DNA from: Massilia sp. HP4
GTDB lineage: Bacteria > Pseudomonadota > Gammaproteobacteria > Burkholderiales > Burkholderiaceae_D
Direction: 5' to 3'
NCBI RefSeq assembly: GCF_005222695.1
Contig: NZ_STGG01000002.1
Location: 1 to 40,980, forward strand
Length of the DNA stretch: 40,980 nucleotides
The translations under genes were made by a program, and so were the position numbers. Positions 38,791-40,980 of this stretch are shown here, piece by piece; the stretch's first letter is position 1, and every line of letters begins with the position of its first letter. The notes below the pieces were generated by a model, which had not been told where the DNA came from, made no database searches, and saw nothing but the letters and a program-made list of their open reading frames with translations.

Positions 38791-39164
38791 TCCCGGTGCA
38801 GTACCGCGCGCTGGCGGCCGGCGTGGCCGTGCTTCTGCTGATGGCCCTTGCTGGCGCCGCCGGCTGGTTCACGAACGGCTGGCGTCACGGCGCTGAGATC
38901 GCCGACCTGAAGCGCGCGCACGCCGAGTTCCGCGCCACGTTGTCCGAGCAGGCGCTTGCCGACGTCCAGGCCGACGCCGCCACGATCCGCGCCGCCGCGA
39001 CCGAGTTTGCCACCATCCAATCCACCCTGGCGCCGCGCATGACGGCGCTCACCAAGGAGCTGCGCAATGCGCCGAAACTTCCTGCTGATTGCCGCCCTGA
39101 TCCTGTCCGGGTGCGCAACCTCGACGCCGCAATCGACGCCGTCAACCAAAGCATCCCTCGATAG
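38787..39164 (+). CDS. Rz-like inner-membrane spanin
   Basis: This 125-aa protein starts at GTG 38787, overlapping the endolysin stop. It has one N-terminal transmembrane segment (LAAGVAVLLLMALAGAAGWF) and a long periplasmic helix (AEIADLKRAHAEFRATLSEQALADVQ). It ends D-A-A-I-D-A-V-N-Q-S. It pairs with the overlapping lipoprotein gene to fuse inner and outer membranes in the last lysis step. Confidence 0.88.
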   Translation: MIPVQYRALAAGVAVLLLMALAGAAGWFTNGWRHGAEIADLKRAHAEFRATLSEQALADVQADAATIRAAATEFATIQSTLAPRMTALTKELRNAPKLPADCRPDPVRVRNLDAAIDAVNQSIPR

Positions 39165-39309
39165 CGCGCTGGCGGCGCCATGCCCAGCAGTTGCGCGGCC
39201 GGCCGCCGACGACTTCGACGCCTGGCAGGCCTGGGCTATCGACCTGCTGCGCCAGTATGCTGAATGTGCCGCTCGTCACGCGAAGACGGTTCAGGCGTGG
39301 CCGAAGTAG
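39067..39309 (+). CDS. Rz1-like outer-membrane lipoprotein spanin
   Basis: This 80-aa lipoprotein starts inside Rz in another frame and extends past it. The signal peptide (MRRNFLLIAALILSGC) ends in a clear lipobox, L-S-G-C, with lipidated Cys16. The mature part is Pro/Ser/Thr-rich, then helical with W-Q-A-W-A. An overlapping Rz/Rz1 pair is standard in Gram-negative phages; here the Rz1 gene starts 97 bases before the Rz end. Confidence 0.9.
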   Translation: MRRNFLLIAALILSGCATSTPQSTPSTKASLDSALAAPCPAVARPAADDFDAWQAWAIDLLRQYAECAARHAKTVQAWPK

Positions 39310-39472
39310 ATCCTCTCCGCGGCCCGCCCTGGATCAGCACGCGCTGGATGGCCGCCAGCGGCGCGCCGCATTCGTGGAGCGAGACGACGCCGGCCGCCAT
39401 GCCGAACGCGGCAGAGATGTTGACGGCTAGGTCGACCTGCACGGCCATGAGACGGTCAGTTCGTTGATCCAT
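39236..39472 (-). CDS. Small hypothetical protein, convergent with Rz1
   Basis: From ATG 39472 the product is about 78 aa: MDQRTDRLMAVQVDLAVNIS, an Ala/Gly segment (AAFGMAAGVVSLHECGAPLAAIQRVL), then a Ser/Arg-rich tail read over the end of Rz1. Its 3' end overlaps Rz1 by 74 bases on the opposite strand. The first 50 residues look protein-like. The tail may be chance. No clear ribosome site. Confidence 0.42.
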   Translation of the reverse strand: MDQRTDRLMAVQVDLAVNISAAFGMAAGVVSLHECGAPLAAIQRVLIQGGPRRGSTSATPEPSSRDERHIQHTGAAGR

Positions 39473-39578
39473 GCGGCAAGTATCGCAGAGTAGGGCGTTG
39501 TAGTGACAGCTCAGCATCATCCTATGCGGGGCGGATGCTCGCGCGGCGCTGGCGCAACAGTGATCATCCTGATACTGG

Positions 39579-39603
39579 TGCTATACTGTATAAAAACACA
39601 GTA
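39579..39603 (+). promoter_or_regulatory. SOS promoter: extended -10 and perfect LexA box
   Basis: TACTGTATAAAAACACAGTA (39584-39603) has the LexA pattern CTGT-N8-ACAG with fully matching flanking TA bases. It overlaps an extended -10 element (TG at 39579, TATACT at 39582-39587). The imuA start is 17 bases beyond the box. LexA should block this promoter until DNA damage. Confidence 0.9.
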
Positions 39604-39619
39604 TTTCAGCGAGTCAACT

Positions 39620-40315
39620 ATGCTAACCGCCGCCAAGATCAACCCCGAAGACCTGCACCCGTCGCTCTGGCGCGCGTCGCAGCTGGCGCGCAACCATTCG
39701 CGCTGCATCAGCACCGGCCACCCCTCGCTCGATAACCAGCTGCCGGGCGCGGGCTGGCCGACGGGATCGATGACGGACCTGCACGTGCAGCAGGCGGGGA
39801 TCGGTGAGCTGCGCCTGCTGGCGCCGGCGCTGACCACGGTGGCGAAGCGAAAGATTGCGTTCCTTCAGCCGCCACATCCGCCGCAAGCGCTGGCCCTTGC
39901 CGCCATGGGCCTAGCGCCTGAGTCGGCGCTGTGGCTGCGCGCCACCAAAACTGCCGATTGCCTGTGGGCGGCAGAGCAAGTGCTGCGCAGCGGGAGTTGC
40001 GGCGCGCTGCTGTTCTGGCAGAACCAGATCCGGCCGGAGAGTCAGCGGCGCCTTACGCTGGCGGCCCAGGAGGGCGAGACGCTGTTCTTCATGATGCGGC
40101 CGCTCGCTGCGGCCCAAGATCCGTCGCCGGCGCCGCTGCGCCTGGCGCTGCGCCCGCGCGCTGGCGGCCTCGAGGTCGAGTTCGTGAAAAGGCGAGGTCC
40201 GCAGCGCGACGAGCCGCTATTCCTGCCGATCCAGGTCAACCCGGCGCATCGCCTCCAGCCGCAGCGCCAGGCCGTGCCGGCGTACCCGGTCGCGGAGCCC
40301 GCGCTGCACCAATAA
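39620..40315 (+). CDS. imuA: ImuA, translesion-synthesis accessory protein (orphan)
   Basis: This 231-aa RecA-like protein matches betaproteobacterial ImuA. Typical segments are H-P-S-L-W-R-A-S-Q-L-A-R near the start, G-I-G-E-L-R-L-L-A-P-A-L, T-A-D-C-L-W-A-A-E-Q-V-L-R-S-G-S-C-G-A-L-L-F-W, and V-E-F-V-K-R-R-G-P-Q-R-D-E-P-L. ImuA usually works with ImuB and DnaE2 in the SOS mutasome, but neither gene follows here. I chose ATG 39620 because it follows the LexA-controlled promoter; an in-frame start upstream would read through the promoter. The protein is of normal length, with no sign of decay. Confidence 0.93.
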   Translation: MLTAAKINPEDLHPSLWRASQLARNHSRCISTGHPSLDNQLPGAGWPTGSMTDLHVQQAGIGELRLLAPALTTVAKRKIAFLQPPHPPQALALAAMGLAPESALWLRATKTADCLWAAEQVLRSGSCGALLFWQNQIRPESQRRLTLAAQEGETLFFMMRPLAAAQDPSPAPLRLALRPRAGGLEVEFVKRRGPQRDEPLFLPIQVNPAHRLQPQRQAVPAYPVAEPALHQ

Positions 40316-40326
40316 TCGAGGTACGA

Positions 40327-40403
40327 GCTGTACTATTCGAAGGGGCCGACCTGAATCAAAACAAGGGGTTACGACGGCACCTGAGGCGGTTCTGTAGTAC
40401 AGC
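40327..40403. repeat. Inverted repeat after imuA
   Basis: GCTGTACTA (40327-40335) and TAGTACAGC (40395-40403) are perfect 9-bp complements 59 bases apart, in the 159-base gap between imuA and the convergent small gene. The second arm lies in CTGTAGTACAG, a small palindrome. No T-run follows, so it is not a standard terminator. This gap holds nothing else visible. Confidence 0.55.
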
Positions 40404-40474
40404 CCGCCCATGCTAAGCGATTGTCTCAAAAGACGAAATCGGCAAAGCATGGATAGATTCATAGCCTATGCGAC

Positions 40475-40708
40475 TCACCGCTCCGCCGGCTTAGCAATCC
40501 TTATCGATGTGTTGTGGATTTTCCATTCAAGCCGGCTCACGTCAATGAGGTGTCGACCATCTGACAGTAAGTACTCCTTGCTCCCCGGCAGGCGGCGCGC
40601 TGGCCCGTCGACAGGCCTGGTTTCAGGACCCGGGTGCTGCCACAAGTCGATCCGGTAGGTATATCCATCGCTGCCGACTGCCTCAAAACTCTCGATTATG
40701 TGTGACAT
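40475..40708 (-). CDS. Small hypothetical protein next to attR
   Basis: This 77-aa protein starts at ATG 40708 with GGAGG 6 bases upstream. It appears beta-rich (IIESFEAVGSDGYTYRIDLWQHPG, then KEYLLSDGRHLIDVSRLEWKIHN), with G-R-H-L-I-D-V resembling small beta-barrel proteins seen as strays in proteobacterial genomes. It is alone, convergent with imuA, and may have its own promoter (-35 TTGCAA at 40767-40772, -10 CACAAT at 40744-40749 on the minus strand). Such genes at prophage ends are often expressed in lysogens. Confidence 0.7.
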   Translation of the reverse strand: MSHIIESFEAVGSDGYTYRIDLWQHPGPETRPVDGPARRLPGSKEYLLSDGRHLIDVSRLEWKIHNTSIRIAKPAER

Positions 40709-40919
40709 GCCGCGCCTCCGGTAAGGTCATTTTTCAGCAGTCAATTGTGCAACCAATTTGACATTTTTGCAACACGCGCGTCCCGCCATTTGCTCACCAA
40801 AATCGTTTCCGCAACCATTCCCCAAAGCTATATAAAACAATGGGTTATATAGGCCCAAATGTCACACCCTGCGGAGACGATTGTTCGATAAGTAGCTGAG
40901 CCGTAAACCTTTTGGCCGT
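40709..40919. other. Non-coding AT-rich region between last gene and attR
   Basis: This 211-base stretch has no gene. It holds a possible minus-strand promoter, an AT-rich near-palindrome (TATATA...TATATA, about 40830-40853), and TGCGGAGACGAT at 40870-40881, which also occurs at 163-174 near attL. It is the likely right arm of the integrase binding region. Confidence 0.55.
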
Positions 40920-40980
40920 AGTCTTGAAAACTGCCGACGGTGTGAGCCGTTCGTGAGTTCGAATCTCACCGCTTCCGCCA
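40920..40980 (+). tRNA. Duplicated 3' tRNA-Ser(UGA) fragment; right attachment site (attR)
   Basis: These 61 bases repeat positions 1-61 exactly, from the anticodon arm to CCA. The sequence just upstream (CTTTTGGCCGT) does not continue a tRNA 5' half, so this copy is a remnant made by integration. The left copy should be the working tRNA gene. Confidence 0.93.

Noticed and set aside
39503..39619. N-terminal extension of imuA from 39503
   Set aside because: It would translate through the promoter and LexA box; ImuA homology begins after ATG 39620.

Overview
The window is one complete integrated lambda-like siphovirus prophage, running from attachment site to attachment site. Its first and last 61 bases are identical and are the 3' part of a tRNA-Ser(UGA) gene, from anticodon arm to CCA. 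An integrase lies just inside the left copy. High GC, the style of the structural genes and a typical betaproteobacterial ImuA suggest a Burkholderiales host, probably Oxalobacteraceae (Massilia/Janthinobacterium-like). The genus is inference.

Left arm (192-6341, minus strand): fourteen tightly packed, mostly overlapping genes read leftward from a promoter (PL) at 6393-6421 to the integrase. Most are small proteins of unknown function, with two Ea22-like accessory proteins and a DUF4224 protein next to int. Immunity region (6392-8837): a LexA/CI-type S24 repressor and two operator arrays 2.4 kb apart, with near-identical promoters PL and PR. Between the arrays the cI transcript also covers a 95-aa protein, a zinc-ribbon membrane protein, a PemK/MazF-family toxin and a strongly structured RNA-like segment ending in a terminator. 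The layout matches lambda cI-rexA-rexB.

Right early region (8846-15098, plus strand): Cro-like and CII-like regulators, winged-helix proteins, an O-like replication protein with iteron-like repeats inside its gene, a DnaC-like helicase loader, a beta-class DNA methyltransferase, a DUF1364 protein, a RusA resolvase and a possible late regulator. Packaging and head (15319-27958): HNH nuclease, terminase small and large subunits, portal, ClpP-like protease, HK97 capsid, then an unusual insert of an FN3-repeat protein, a SASA-type carbohydrate esterase and a decapeptide-repeat protein, followed by the head-tail connectors. Tail (28073-37644): tube, G/GT chaperones with a -1 frameshift signal, a 1949-aa tape measure with C-terminal DUF4214 repeats, a distal protein, and a less GC-rich probable receptor-binding protein. 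Lysis (38006-39309): holin, SAR endolysin, nested Rz/Rz1.

Right end: an orphan imuA (translesion mutagenesis accessory) under a perfect LexA box, a small minus-strand gene, then attR. A cleavable S24 repressor and an SOS-controlled imuA both tie the element to host DNA damage. The most notable findings are the 22-bp-spaced operator arrays, the toxin plus structured RNA in the lysogenic transcript, the SOS-boxed orphan imuA, and the esterase/FN3 insert in the head module.
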